Source of the DNA: Pseudomonas sp. GL-B-19
GTDB lineage: Bacteria; Pseudomonadota; Gammaproteobacteria; Pseudomonadales; Pseudomonadaceae
Assembly (NCBI RefSeq): GCF_019956415.1
Contig: NZ_JAHBDK010000025.1
Coordinates: 26,121 to 90,120, forward strand
DNA length: 64,000 bases
Direction: 5' to 3'
The position numbers and the translations under genes were made by a program. Under the pieces are notes generated by a model. The model did not search any database and was not told where the DNA came from. It worked only from the letters and a program-made list of their open reading frames with translations. Positions 25,713-35,136 of the stretch are shown piece after piece (position 1 is the first letter of the stretch; every line of letters begins with the position of its first letter).

Positions 25713-26350
25713 CGCAATTGATTGCTCCACCGGCTGCGGTTGTTGGCGGCAGCGTCGTGGCGTTTGCCAGTGGTTTGCCTGCGTCCCACCGAGAAGACAT
25801 TTACATGAGCACGGCTTTTGCGCAAAACGCTACCCGTGCTGCGTTTAACGATGGATTGTCGGGTGACTGGTTTGAGTACTACCGCAATCAACTGAAGTTT
25901 CTCGGATGGGATGTTCCAGAACCTGAAATATTATTGCCCCTGCAGGACAGCCTGATGGGCAGGCAGGCAATGCGAAGTATCGCAACACGTCTCGGCGAGA
26001 CATTCTCCCAGCCTATGAGTCGGGCTTTGGCACAGATGGAGCACAACGCATTGGCGCTCGAGGTCTTCGACTCGACGAGCCTTGGCTCCGATGGCGGTTA
26101 CTTCCAGATGATTCCTTGCGTGATGAACGGTCCGAACAAAGTTGATATGGGGATTTATCACCGACAGTTTCAAATTCGTCGAAATGTCTCTCGATTCCTG
26201 TTTGTCGAGGATCAAACGCTCGTGCACAACAGCATCGAACAGATGGCTGTGATTACCTTCAACACACTTCACTATGCCCAGTTTCGGGACAAGGTGAAGC
26301 AGTCGGTCATATCCCAGTCTCTGAAATACCTGATCGATCTGGAACTCTGA
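25709..26350 (+). CDS. Unrecognised protein, cassette paralogue 3
   Basis: A 213-residue protein and the third member of the cassette. It starts MTQLIAPPAAVVGGSVVAFA, has the shared helix AFAQNATRAAFNDG...DWFEYYRNQLKFLGWD (about 36-72) and the shared C-terminal unit FQIRRNVSRFLFVED...YAQFRDKVKQSVISQSLKYL. The middle (SQPMSRALAQMEHNALALEV) is more helical than in paralogue 2. GAGGAA is 8 nt before ATG 25709. It is convergent with retS, 22 bp away. No database family is recognised. The three together may form a hetero-oligomer, by analogy with other tandem paralogue sets, which is inference. Confidence 0.72.
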   Translation: MTQLIAPPAAVVGGSVVAFASGLPASHREDIYMSTAFAQNATRAAFNDGLSGDWFEYYRNQLKFLGWDVPEPEILLPLQDSLMGRQAMRSIATRLGETFSQPMSRALAQMEHNALALEVFDSTSLGSDGGYFQMIPCVMNGPNKVDMGIYHRQFQIRRNVSRFLFVEDQTLVHNSIEQMAVITFNTLHYAQFRDKVKQSVISQSLKYLIDLEL

Positions 26351-26372
26351 CAAGCTCGCTGCACAAGGTTGC

Positions 26373-29147
26373 TCAGAATGTCGACGCTGTACGACTTTGC
26401 TGATCACGCTGAGCCACCCAATGCTCGATCAGGTCACGCAACTGCGACAGCTCCACCGGCTTGGCCATGTGCCCGTCCATGCCAGCCTGACGTGCTCGCT
26501 CTTTGTGCTCGGCGAGGATGTGCGCGGTCAAGGCAACCACCGGTGTGCGGGTGCGCTGGTTGCCGACTTCCCAGGCTCGTAACTGCTGGGTGGCAGAGAA
26601 GCCATCGAGGATCGGCATTTCGCAGTCCATCAACACCAGGTCGTAGCGTTGGGCTTTCATCGCCAGCAAGGCTTCTTCGCCATTGCTGGCGGTGTCCGGT
26701 TGCAGGTTGAGTTTGCCGAGCATGCCGCGAATCACTTTGGTCGAGATCGTGTTGTCTTCGGCCACAAGGATGCGGAAGTCGCTTGGGACCTTGACCGGAA
26801 GCGTCGGGCCAGTGGGCAGATGATGCGAAACGGCCGGGCCTTTGTTGCGCTGATTCAACTCGTCCGCGAGGGTGGTCTTGAGGGTGTAGCCGGCCACGGG
26901 TTTGGCGAGGATGCGCTTGATTCCGCAGTTGCGCGCAATGATCTTGCTCGGCGCATTGCTGATGCCGGTCAGCATGATCAGCAGTATGTCGTGATTGAGG
27001 CTCGGGTCTTCCTTGATCTTGGCCGCCAGTTGCATGCCGGTCATGCCCGGCATGTTCTGGTCCAGCAAGACCACATCAAAGTAATCGCGCAAATGAGCCT
27101 TGGTGCGCAACAACGCCAGGGCTTCCTTGCCGGAAGGCACGGCGCTGACGTTCAGGCCCCAGGCGCTGCATTGTTGCACCAGCACTTTGCGGCAGGTGTC
27201 GTTATCGTCCACCACCAGGACGCGAGCACCTTGCAGCGGACCATCGAGGTCGCAAGTCGGGTGCTCAAGCTGGTCCGGGTCCAGTGGCAACGTCAGCCAC
27301 AGCGTGCTGCCCTGGTTGGCGCCGGTCTTGATGCCGAACTCGCCGTGCATCAAACGGATCAGCTGACGAGCGATCACCAGCCCGAGATTACCGCCCAGAC
27401 TCGTTGCCGAGAGGAAATGCTTGCTGTGCAGTTCGGCGTGCATCAGGGCATCGCGCTCTTCGGCCTCCATCGGCACACCGCTGTCTTGCACGGCAATGCG
27501 CAGCCGCGGTTTTGCACTGCGTTCATCGAGGGCGACGACGATCAGAATTTCGCCTTCGTCGGTTTTCTTCAGCGCGTTTTCCAGCAGGCTCAGCAGGGTC
27601 TGGCGCAGGCGTGTAGGGTCACCGCCGATGACGCGCGGCACTTGCGGCTGGATGAAGCTGATCAGTTCGACATTCTGCTGCTCGGCTTTGGCGCGGAAGA
27701 TACTCAGGCAGTCTTCGATCAAGGCGTTGAGGTCGAACTGTACGTCATCCAGCTCGATCTGCCCTGACTCGAGCTTGGAGATGTCGAGAATCTCGTTGAT
27801 CAGTGTCAGCAGTTCGTTGCCGGCGCTGTGGATGGTTTGCACGTAATCGCGTTGTTTGACCGACAGGGGAGTGCCCAACAGCAGCTCGGTCATGCCCAGA
27901 ACGCCATTCATGGGTGTACGGATTTCATGGCTGATTTTCGCCAGGAATTCAGCCTTGGCGTTGATCTCGGCGTTGCTGGCGGCCAGGTCGCGACTGACAC
28001 TGAAACGATCTTCAGTGATGCTGCGCTGACGTTCGCTCAGGGCGATGCTCATCAGCAGGCCGCTGATGCAGGTGAACACCAGAAGCGTAGTGATCAGACC
28101 TTGCGGCGCGACCAGGGTCAGTCCCAACAGGGCGGGCAGGATGATCAGGGTGCCAATGTTGAACACCACCATCGCAGCGACGAAAAACCGAGCCGGGCGA
28201 TAGCCTTTTTGCCAGTGATAGGCGCTGACGAACAACATGCTCAGGCCTGCCAGAGCAACCAGGGCGTAAGTAATGATGTTCAGCGGCAAGGTGTTGACGA
28301 ACAACAACAGCAGGCCGCAGGCGACGATGAGCAGAATGTCCGCCAGCAGCAGTTTGTTCAGCGGGTGCGGGCCGAGCGGGGCGAAGAAGCGAATGGCAAG
28401 CATCAGGCCGCTCGGCGCAGTCAGCAATAACGCGAGGTAGGCGCCCGGCGCCTGGATGGCGTGCCAGTTTGGCAACCATGGCCCGGCCAGATTCAGCAGC
28501 AATAGCAAACTGAGCATCAACAACCCTTCACACCAGGCCAGCCAAAGGCTGCTGCGCGAACGTGTGTAGGCGTAGCGCACGAAGTTGTACAGGATCAGCA
28601 TGCCGAGGCAACCGAACAGCAGGCCGTAGATCAACGTCTGGTTCTGATCGGCCGCGGTCGTGATCGCCGATTGCAGGGTGATGTAAGGCCGCAACTGATG
28701 GTTGGAGACCAGACGCAGGTAAACGTCGAGGGGGTTGTCACTTTGCGGCAGCGGCAACATGAAGTCGCTGCTGGGCAGGGGGCGGTCAATCTGGGGCTGC
28801 CTGGTACCGGTGTTCAAATGATCGATCAGCGTGTCGCCGTCGAGTACATACAGGTTGAGCGCCGACAGATCGGGTGCGAACACCCGCAGCAATTGTTCAT
28901 GCTTGCCGGGGGCCAGCCTGAAACGCAGCCACAACGCGCCATCGGGCTCGGCCGCCGTGAGGCGATCGAGTTCGATGGGACTGAATTGATTGGTGTAGCG
29001 AGCGGAACGGATGTCGCTGAGCTGCAGGTCGCCCTGTTCATCAAGCAATACCGCCCAGCCACTACCTTGCGCGGCCTGGGCCGGGAGCATGCAGAGCAAG
29101 GTCAGCAGAGTGACGGTGAGGCTTATGGCAATCCTGAGCCAGCGCAC
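26373..29147 (-). CDS. retS: Hybrid sensor kinase RetS
   Basis: A 924-residue hybrid histidine kinase controlling the switch between acute and sessile life through GacS/RsmA. A signal peptide (LTLLCMLPAQAAQ) is followed by a periplasmic 7TMR-DISMED2 domain (about 30-165) and a seven-helix 7TMR-DISM block (about 185-375). HisKA contains ISHEIRTPMNG with H407, then an HATPase domain, REC1 with D696 (VVLLDQNMPGM) and REC2 with D841 (LVLMDCEMPILDG). The double receiver distinguishes RetS from LadS. The gene order retS-purD-purH-fis-dusB matches P. aeruginosa PA4856 to PA4852. The N-box reads ENALKKT rather than the usual NAxKFT. GTG start at 29147 with AGGGAT about 7 nt upstream. Confidence 0.92.
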   Translation of the reverse strand: MRWLRIAISLTVTLLTLLCMLPAQAAQGSGWAVLLDEQGDLQLSDIRSARYTNQFSPIELDRLTAAEPDGALWLRFRLAPGKHEQLLRVFAPDLSALNLYVLDGDTLIDHLNTGTRQPQIDRPLPSSDFMLPLPQSDNPLDVYLRLVSNHQLRPYITLQSAITTAADQNQTLIYGLLFGCLGMLILYNFVRYAYTRSRSSLWLAWCEGLLMLSLLLLLNLAGPWLPNWHAIQAPGAYLALLLTAPSGLMLAIRFFAPLGPHPLNKLLLADILLIVACGLLLLFVNTLPLNIITYALVALAGLSMLFVSAYHWQKGYRPARFFVAAMVVFNIGTLIILPALLGLTLVAPQGLITTLLVFTCISGLLMSIALSERQRSITEDRFSVSRDLAASNAEINAKAEFLAKISHEIRTPMNGVLGMTELLLGTPLSVKQRDYVQTIHSAGNELLTLINEILDISKLESGQIELDDVQFDLNALIEDCLSIFRAKAEQQNVELISFIQPQVPRVIGGDPTRLRQTLLSLLENALKKTDEGEILIVVALDERSAKPRLRIAVQDSGVPMEAEERDALMHAELHSKHFLSATSLGGNLGLVIARQLIRLMHGEFGIKTGANQGSTLWLTLPLDPDQLEHPTCDLDGPLQGARVLVVDDNDTCRKVLVQQCSAWGLNVSAVPSGKEALALLRTKAHLRDYFDVVLLDQNMPGMTGMQLAAKIKEDPSLNHDILLIMLTGISNAPSKIIARNCGIKRILAKPVAGYTLKTTLADELNQRNKGPAVSHHLPTGPTLPVKVPSDFRILVAEDNTISTKVIRGMLGKLNLQPDTASNGEEALLAMKAQRYDLVLMDCEMPILDGFSATQQLRAWEVGNQRTRTPVVALTAHILAEHKERARQAGMDGHMAKPVELSQLRDLIEHWVAQRDQQSRTASTF

Positions 29148-29194
29148 GGCGAAATCCCTTCGTAGGTTGATGCCAGATTATAACTATGCGCGGT

Positions 29195-29230
29195 GCCGGA
29201 ATAGTCCGGCAAGGACCAGCGGCCCTTGCC
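29195..29230 (-). promoter_or_regulatory. Two overlapping, mutually exclusive hairpins between purD and retS
   Basis: GCCGGA-ATAG-TCCGGC (29195-29210) and GGCAAGG...CCTTGCC (29208-29230) share the bases GGC at 29208-29210, so both cannot form fully at once. They may end purD transcription or lie in the retS leader. No long T tract follows. Confidence 0.4.
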
Positions 29231-29247
29231 TCGCCGAATGAATGGCC

Positions 29248-30543
29248 TTATTCCTGGCTCTCGCCACGCTCACGGGCAATGGCACGGTAGCCAATGTCAT
29301 TGCGGTAGAAACAGCCTTCCCAATCAATCTTGGCCGCCAGCTTGTAAGCCTGCTGCTGAGCCGCATCGACGCTGGCGCCCATGGCGGTGGCGCAAAGTAC
29401 ACGGCCACCGGCCGTCACCACTTGACCGTCCTTGAGCGCAGTGCCCGCGTGGAAGACTTTGCCTTCCAGCGCGGCGGCTGCATCCAGACCGTTGATGGCC
29501 ACACCTTTGGCGTAGTCACCCGGGTAACCACCAGCGGCCAGCACGATACCGACGCTCGGACGTGGATCCCATTGCGCTTCGACTTTGTCCAGTGCTTGAG
29601 CCAGAGCGGCTTCGACCAGCAAGACCAGACTCGACTGCAAACGCAGCATCACCGGTTGGGTCTCAGGATCGCCGAAACGGCAGTTGAACTCGATGACTTT
29701 TGGGTTACCAGCCTTGTTGATCATCAGGCCTGCGTACAGGAAGCCAGTGTAGACGTTGCCTTCCTCGGCCATGCCGCGAACGGTTGGCCAGATCACCAGG
29801 TCCATGGCCCGCTGGTGCACTTCTGCAGTGACGACCGGGGCAGGGGAGTAAGCGCCCATGCCGCCGGTGTTCGGGCCGGTGTCGCCGTCGCCGACGCGTT
29901 TGTGATCCTGGCTGGTGGCCATTGGCAGCACGTTCTTGCCGTCGACCATGACGATAAAGCTGGCTTCTTCGCCGTCCAGGAACTCTTCGATGACCACGCG
30001 CGAACCGGCGTCGCCGAACGCGTTGCCCGCGAGCATGTCGCGCACGGCGTCTTCGGCTTCTGCCAGGGTCATGGCAACGATCACACCTTTGCCGGCGGCC
30101 AGGCCATCGGCCTTGATCACGATCGGTGCGCCTTTTTCACGCAGATAGGCCAGGGCTGGCTCGATCTCGGTGAAGTTCTGGTAGTCGGCGGTCGGGATCT
30201 TGTGGCGTGCCAGGAAGTCCTTGGTGAAGGCTTTCGAACCTTCCAGCTGCGCAGCACCAGCGGTCGGACCGAAGCAGTCCAGACCACGGCTGCGGAACAG
30301 ATCGACCACGCCTGCAACCAGCGGCACTTCCGGACCGACGATGGTCAGGGAAACGTTTTTCTCGGCAAAGTCGGCCAGCTGCTCAAGGGCCAGCACGTCG
30401 ATAGCGACGTTCTCGCACTTGGCTTCGATGGCGGTGCCGGCGTTGCCGGGGGCCACGAATACTTTCTGCACGCGCGGATCCTGAGCCACTTTCCAGGCCA
30501 GTGCGTGTTCACGGCCACCGCTGCCAATGATCAAAACATTCAT
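29248..30543 (-). CDS. purD: Phosphoribosylamine-glycine ligase PurD
   Basis: A 431-residue ATP-grasp enzyme joining glycine to phosphoribosylamine in purine synthesis. It starts MNVLIIGSGGREHALAWKVA, has the ATP-grasp blocks IVIKADGLAAGKGVIVAMTL (about 135-155) and EASFIVMVDGKNVLPMATSQ. TGPNTGGMGAYSPAPVV and VIEFNCRFGDPETQPVMLRL carry the metal ligands. It has full family length, starts at ATG 30543, and is downstream of purH with a REP doublet between. Confidence 0.97.
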   Translation of the reverse strand: MNVLIIGSGGREHALAWKVAQDPRVQKVFVAPGNAGTAIEAKCENVAIDVLALEQLADFAEKNVSLTIVGPEVPLVAGVVDLFRSRGLDCFGPTAGAAQLEGSKAFTKDFLARHKIPTADYQNFTEIEPALAYLREKGAPIVIKADGLAAGKGVIVAMTLAEAEDAVRDMLAGNAFGDAGSRVVIEEFLDGEEASFIVMVDGKNVLPMATSQDHKRVGDGDTGPNTGGMGAYSPAPVVTAEVHQRAMDLVIWPTVRGMAEEGNVYTGFLYAGLMINKAGNPKVIEFNCRFGDPETQPVMLRLQSSLVLLVEAALAQALDKVEAQWDPRPSVGIVLAAGGYPGDYAKGVAINGLDAAAALEGKVFHAGTALKDGQVVTAGGRVLCATAMGASVDAAQQQAYKLAAKIDWEGCFYRNDIGYRAIARERGESQE

Positions 30544-30595
30544 TTCAAAAACCTCGGATGACGCTAATTCGGGGAAGCATCCCGCTGGATGCTTT

Positions 30596-30675
30596 TGTAG
30601 GAGCTGGCTTGCCAGCGAAAGGAGCGCCGCGGTGTGTCTGACGGGGCCCCTTCGCCGGCAAGCCGGCTCCTACAG
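30596..30675. repeat. REP doublet between purD and purH
   Basis: Arms TGTAGGAGCTGGCTTGCCAG and GCCGGCAAGCCGGCTCCTAC in opposite orientation, in the 143-bp gap between purH and purD. Confidence 0.85.
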
Positions 30676-30686
30676 TGGACGTGTGC

Positions 30687-32294
30687 TTAGTGACGGAAGT
30701 GGCGCATGCCGGTGAATACCATAGCGATGCCGGCTTCGTCGGCTGCAGCAATCACTTCGTTATCACGCATCGAGCCGCCTGGCTGGATCACCGCCGTGAT
30801 GCCGACCTTGGCCGCGTTGTCGATGCCGTCGCGGAACGGGAAGAAGGCGTCCGATGCCATGACTGCACCCTGTACCTGCAAGCCGGCGTGTTCAGCCTTG
30901 ATCGCAGCGATACGGGCGGAGTTCACACGGCTCATCTGGCCTGCGCCGACACCGATGGTCTGACGGTTCTTGGCGTAGACGATGGCGTTGGACTTAACGT
31001 ACTTGGCCACTTTCCAGGCGAAGATCAGGTCGTTGATTTCCTGTTCGGTCGGTGCGCGCTTGGTCACGACTTTCAGGTCATCGGCGCCGATCATGCCGAT
31101 ATCACGGCTCTGCACCAGCAGGCCACCGTTGACGCGTTTGTAGTCCCAGGCAGCGGCGCGATCAGCCGACCATTCGCCGCAGGCCAGCAGGCGCACATTG
31201 GCTTTTGCCGCCACGATGGCACGGGCTTCTTCGCTGACGCTCGGGGCGATGATCACTTCGACGAACTGACGCTCGACGATGGCTTTGGCGGTTTCAGCAT
31301 CCAGTTCGCGGTTGAAGGCGATGATGCCGCCGAAGGCCGATTCGGTGTCGGTGGCATATGCCAGTTCGTAGGCCTGGCGAATACCGCCTTCGGCGTCCGG
31401 GCTCACGGCTACGCCGCACGGGTTGGCGTGTTTGACGATCACGCAGGCCGGCTTGACGAAGCTCTTCACGCATTCCAGTGCGGCGTCGGTGTCGGCCACG
31501 TTGTTGTACGACAGTTCTTTGCCCTGCAACTGGGTTGCGGTGGCGATGCCGACTTCGGCAGGCTTGGCTTCCACGTAGAACGCCGCGCTTTGGTGCGGGT
31601 TCTCGCCGTAGCGCATTTCTTGAGCCTTGACGAACTGGGTGTTGAAGGTGCGCGGGAACTCGCTGCGACCTTCAGTGCTGAGTGTTTCAGCAGCCTGGTT
31701 CACGGTGCCCATGTAGTTGGCGATCATGCCGTCGTAGGCGGCGGTGTGTTCGAAGGCCTTGAGCATCAGGTCGAAACGCTGAGCGTAAGTCAGGCCGCCG
31801 GCCTTGAGGCCTTCCAGAACGCTGGCGTAATCGCTGGCGTTGACCACGATGGCCACGTCTTTGTGGTTCTTGGCCGCCGAGCGGACCATGGTCGGGCCAC
31901 CGATGTCGATGTTCTCGATCGCGGTCGGCAGGTCGCAGCCAGGCTTGTTGATGGTGGCTTCGAACGGGTACAGGTTGACCGCGACCAGGTCGATCGGCTT
32001 GATGCCGTGCTCGCTCATGATGGCGTCATCGATACCGCGACGACCGAGGATCCCGCCGTGGATTTTCGGGTGCAGGGTTTTCACCCGACCGTCCATCATT
32101 TCTGCGAAACCGGTGTAATCCGCGACTTCCACTGCGGCAACGCCGTTGTCGCTCAGCAGCTTGAACGTCCCGCCGGTAGAGAGGATCTCGACGCCCAGGG
32201 CTTCAAGCTCTTTGGCGAATTCGAGGATCCCGGTCTTGTCGGAAACGCTGATCAAGGCGCGGCGGATCGGCAGGCGGGTAGTCTGGTCGGTCAT
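30687..32294 (-). CDS. purH: Bifunctional AICAR transformylase / IMP cyclohydrolase PurH
   Basis: A 535-residue enzyme for the last two steps of IMP synthesis. The N-terminal MGS-like cyclohydrolase domain ([51 protein letters not shown]) is followed from about residue 200 by the transformylase ([50 protein letters not shown]). ATG 32294 with GGAA upstream is preferred to the in-frame extension at 32327, which overlaps the fis terminator. Ends [13 protein letters not shown], the family terminus. Confidence 0.97.
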   Translation of the reverse strand: MTDQTTRLPIRRALISVSDKTGILEFAKELEALGVEILSTGGTFKLLSDNGVAAVEVADYTGFAEMMDGRVKTLHPKIHGGILGRRGIDDAIMSEHGIKPIDLVAVNLYPFEATINKPGCDLPTAIENIDIGGPTMVRSAAKNHKDVAIVVNASDYASVLEGLKAGGLTYAQRFDLMLKAFEHTAAYDGMIANYMGTVNQAAETLSTEGRSEFPRTFNTQFVKAQEMRYGENPHQSAAFYVEAKPAEVGIATATQLQGKELSYNNVADTDAALECVKSFVKPACVIVKHANPCGVAVSPDAEGGIRQAYELAYATDTESAFGGIIAFNRELDAETAKAIVERQFVEVIIAPSVSEEARAIVAAKANVRLLACGEWSADRAAAWDYKRVNGGLLVQSRDIGMIGADDLKVVTKRAPTEQEINDLIFAWKVAKYVKSNAIVYAKNRQTIGVGAGQMSRVNSARIAAIKAEHAGLQVQGAVMASDAFFPFRDGIDNAAKVGITAVIQPGGSMRDNEVIAAADEAGIAMVFTGMRHFRH

Positions 32295-32325
32295 TTCAAT
32301 TTCCATCAAAAGCAAAGGAGTCAGC

Positions 32326-32358
32326 AAAAAAGGCGACCGGTTTTACGCGGGCGCCTTT
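32326..32358 (-). terminator. Intrinsic terminator after fis
   Basis: Minus strand AAAGGCG...CGCCTTTTTT with an 18-base loop containing a short ACC/GGT pairing and a T6 tail, 18 bases after the fis stop. It would separate the dusB-fis transcript from purH. Confidence 0.7.
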
Positions 32359-32375
32359 CTGGTTTGATTGAATGC

Positions 32376-32696
32376 TTACAGCAAATCGTACTGCTTGAGT
32401 TTCTTGCGCAGCGTGCCTCGGTTGAGCCCTAGCAGCTCGCTGGCCTTGGTCTGGTTGCCCTTGACGTAGTTCATCACGCACTCGAGCAGGGGAGCCTCGA
32501 CTTCGGAGAGCACCAGGTTGTACACATCCGTGACGGCAGCGCCCTCAAGGTGGGCGAAATAATTGTGCAGCGCCTTCTCGACACTCCCGCGAAGGGTCTG
32601 ACCTTCTTCGCTGGGCGTATTGAGGTGCTGTTTCAAATTTACGTTGTCGCTCACGGGTGTTGTTCCACTCACTAAAGTCTCGGTCATCATCGTCAT
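32376..32696 (-). CDS. fis: DNA-binding protein Fis
   Basis: A 106-residue nucleoid-associated regulator. The C-terminal helix-turn-helix is textbook Fis ([20 protein letters not shown] followed by [11 protein letters not shown]). The body [20 protein letters not shown] matches the P. aeruginosa protein almost residue for residue. ATG 32696 overlaps the dusB stop (ATGA), the classic dusB-fis operon. MMTET four codons in is a possible second start. Confidence 0.97.
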   Translation of the reverse strand: MTMMTETLVSGTTPVSDNVNLKQHLNTPSEEGQTLRGSVEKALHNYFAHLEGAAVTDVYNLVLSEVEAPLLECVMNYVKGNQTKASELLGLNRGTLRKKLKQYDLL

Positions 32697-33703
32697 GCGG
32701 CCACCCCTTCTCCGTCCCCTGTCAGGCTCTTGTAACGTTCGGCAAAGAAGCCCTGAACGTTGGCGCATTGTGCTTCCGTATCTTCCAAACGATTGAAGTG
32801 GGCGCGAAACTCCCTGGCGCCCGGCAAGGTTGCGAGATACCAGCCCACATGCTTTCGAGCGATACGGACACCCATCACGTCTCCATAGAAAACGTGCAGG
32901 GCGGCCAGATGCTCTAGCAGAATGCGTTCCACCTCGATCAATTCCAGCGCCGGGAGTTTTTCGCCGGTACGCAGGAAATGCTCGATCTCACGAAAAATCC
33001 ATGGCCGCCCCTGGGCAGCCCGGCCTACCAACAAACCATCGGCACCGGTCGCATCGAGCACGTACCGGGCCTTCTCGGGTGAATCGATATCGCCATTGGC
33101 AAAGACCGGCATCGACACCGCCTGCTTGATCGCGGCAATGGTGTCGTACTCGGCTTCACCGGTATACAGATCGGCACGGGTGCGGCCATGGACCGCCAAC
33201 GCCGTAATGCCTGCCTGCTCGGCGATCTTTGCCACCGTCAAACCATTCTTGTTGTCCCGGTCCCAGCCGGTACGGATCTTCAGGGTCACCGGCACATCAA
33301 CCGCAGCCACCACGGCCTGCAGGATCTCGGTGACCAATGCTTCATCCTTCAACAGCGCGGAACCGGCAGCCTTGTTGCAGACCTTCTTCGCCGGACAACC
33401 CATGTTGATATCAATAATCTGCGCGCCCAGTTCGACGTTGGCCCGGGCCGCGTCCGCCAGCATCTGCGCATCACCACCGGCGATCTGGACCGAGCGTGGC
33501 TCGGGATCACCTTCGTGGATCATGCGCATCCGCGACTTGCGGGTGTTCCACAAACTCATGTCACTGGTGACCATTTCCGAGACAACCAGCCCCGCGCCCA
33601 ATCGCTTGCACAGCTGACGAAAGGGTTGGTCGGTGACTCCCGCCATCGGGGCGAGAATCAAGCCGTTTTGCAATGTATATGGACCGATGCGTACCGCCGA
33701 CAT
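32693..33703 (-). CDS. dusB: tRNA-dihydrouridine synthase DusB
   Basis: A 336-residue FMN-dependent enzyme reducing specific uridines in the tRNA D-loop. It has the TIM-barrel start [20 protein letters not shown], the catalytic Cys motif [19 protein letters not shown] (about 98-116), [20 protein letters not shown] and [13 protein letters not shown]. First gene of the dusB-fis operon. The upstream gap (33704-33888) must hold the promoter that sets Fis levels. Confidence 0.97.
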   Translation of the reverse strand: MSAVRIGPYTLQNGLILAPMAGVTDQPFRQLCKRLGAGLVVSEMVTSDMSLWNTRKSRMRMIHEGDPEPRSVQIAGGDAQMLADAARANVELGAQIIDINMGCPAKKVCNKAAGSALLKDEALVTEILQAVVAAVDVPVTLKIRTGWDRDNKNGLTVAKIAEQAGITALAVHGRTRADLYTGEAEYDTIAAIKQAVSMPVFANGDIDSPEKARYVLDATGADGLLVGRAAQGRPWIFREIEHFLRTGEKLPALELIEVERILLEHLAALHVFYGDVMGVRIARKHVGWYLATLPGAREFRAHFNRLEDTEAQCANVQGFFAERYKSLTGDGEGVAA

Positions 33704-33888
33704 AGGACTTCCCTGTTGTGGGGCCGGATCATTAGAGTTCGAAAAAGGGTTGGCATGATACCCGCTCTCGATGACTGGATAAAGGCTGAATTGAACAAAA
33801 TCTGAACAGTTATGCTGTTATTACCAGCAGTCAGGTATGGACGGTACCAGTCAGAAATCTTCCGCCAAGCCTGTAACGGTAAAGCGTT

Positions 33889-35106
33889 TCACTCGGGGGA
33901 GTGGAAGCTCAGGCTGTAGTTCACCGCTTTGGCGCCCGGGTCGAGAATATCCAATGCGATGTGGATTGGCGTTTGCGGTGGCATTTCCGCCATGCCTTCG
34001 AGGTCGCCAGTGAGGTACTCGCCGGGTTTGAAGCGACGGCTGGCAATCAAATGGCCATTAAGGTCGGCAAAGCGCAGTTCCAGCAACGGGAAAGGCTGGG
34101 AGAACGCGGCGCGGTTGTAGATGATCGCATCGACCACCAGGGCACCACTGAATTCCGGGTGGCTTCGGACCACCAGATTGCTGCTTTTGATTTTGGCAAT
34201 GTCGACTTTGGACGGCACGGTGCAGCCGATTTTCGGGCACAGTTGCTGGAACCAGGGGCGGTACTGGTCCTGGCGGGCCAGCTCGTCGAATTGGTAGGCA
34301 ATGTATTGGCCCGCGAGCGCGGCGGCGCCAAGCAAGACCAGGAGCAACCAGAACAACCGCCGGCCCCAGGGGGATCGTCGCTTTTGCCAATCCAGTTGCA
34401 GTGGGTCGTCGGTCAGGTCCTGCAGTGCCTCGGCGCGCACGCCCGGTTCACTGCGCTCGCGACGTTTGCGCAACGGTTCGATGGATGGCAGGTTGTCGTC
34501 GAGTTCTTCGGTCGCTGATAGGCGCTCGTGGTTGAGGGGGGCGTCGAGTGGGTCGTTCAGGCGCAGATGGGGCACCTGGGGCTCTTCGTCCAGATCAACC
34601 GGCTCCAGCGAAAACGAAGGCTCGGTTCGCGAGTGCTTGCTCGGTTCAGGTTCTGATTCCGGCTGTTCGGTTTCTGCTGACTGGGCGCGGTCGGCGGCCG
34701 ACTCGCTGAAGAGGCTATCGGACCACGGCTCTTCGTCGTGCTCGATAGAGTCGCGACGAGCACTGAGTCCGTCTTCGCGGTGCCGGCCAAACTCTGTGGT
34801 TGGCTGGATTTCCCGCTGTTCGAGTCGGGCGAGCTCTTCGTCCAGGTCCAGGCTGTCCAGATCCAGTTCGGAGGCGGTCCACTGCTTTTGGCTGATAGCG
34901 CGTTGCACCGGCGGTTCAGCGATGGCCGGGGCAACCGGTTTGACGGCTTCTTTACCGGCCCGTTGTTCCAGCAATTGTTTGGCGGCGTTGAATACCTGCA
35001 AGCAGGAGCCGCAACGAACCACTCCACGGGCCACGCTCAACTGGGCATGGCTGACGCGGAAGCTGGTTTGGCAATGCGGGCACTGGGTGACGAAGCTATC
35101 GGTCAT
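33889..35106 (-). CDS. Zinc-ribbon and DUF3426 domain protein
   Basis: A 405-residue protein. The N-terminal MJ0042-type zinc ribbon has two CxxC pairs (VTQCPHCQTSF and VVRCGSCLQVFNA, residues about 7-43). A long acidic, poorly conserved linker of about 200 residues follows. One membrane helix (LFWLLLVLLGAAALAGQYIA, about 257-276) precedes the C-terminal DUF3426 domain (QLCPKIGCTVPSKVDIAKIK ... SGALVVDAIIYNRAAFSQPF). This puts DUF3426 in the periplasm and the zinc ribbon in the cytoplasm. It lies between prmA and dusB as in P. aeruginosa. Function is unknown. Confidence 0.9.
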   Translation of the reverse strand: MTDSFVTQCPHCQTSFRVSHAQLSVARGVVRCGSCLQVFNAAKQLLEQRAGKEAVKPVAPAIAEPPVQRAISQKQWTASELDLDSLDLDEELARLEQREIQPTTEFGRHREDGLSARRDSIEHDEEPWSDSLFSESAADRAQSAETEQPESEPEPSKHSRTEPSFSLEPVDLDEEPQVPHLRLNDPLDAPLNHERLSATEELDDNLPSIEPLRKRRERSEPGVRAEALQDLTDDPLQLDWQKRRSPWGRRLFWLLLVLLGAAALAGQYIAYQFDELARQDQYRPWFQQLCPKIGCTVPSKVDIAKIKSSNLVVRSHPEFSGALVVDAIIYNRAAFSQPFPLLELRFADLNGHLIASRRFKPGEYLTGDLEGMAEMPPQTPIHIALDILDPGAKAVNYSLSFHSPE

Positions 35107-35136
35107 GCGGCGATCCGGTTTATGCAGGCGTTCATT

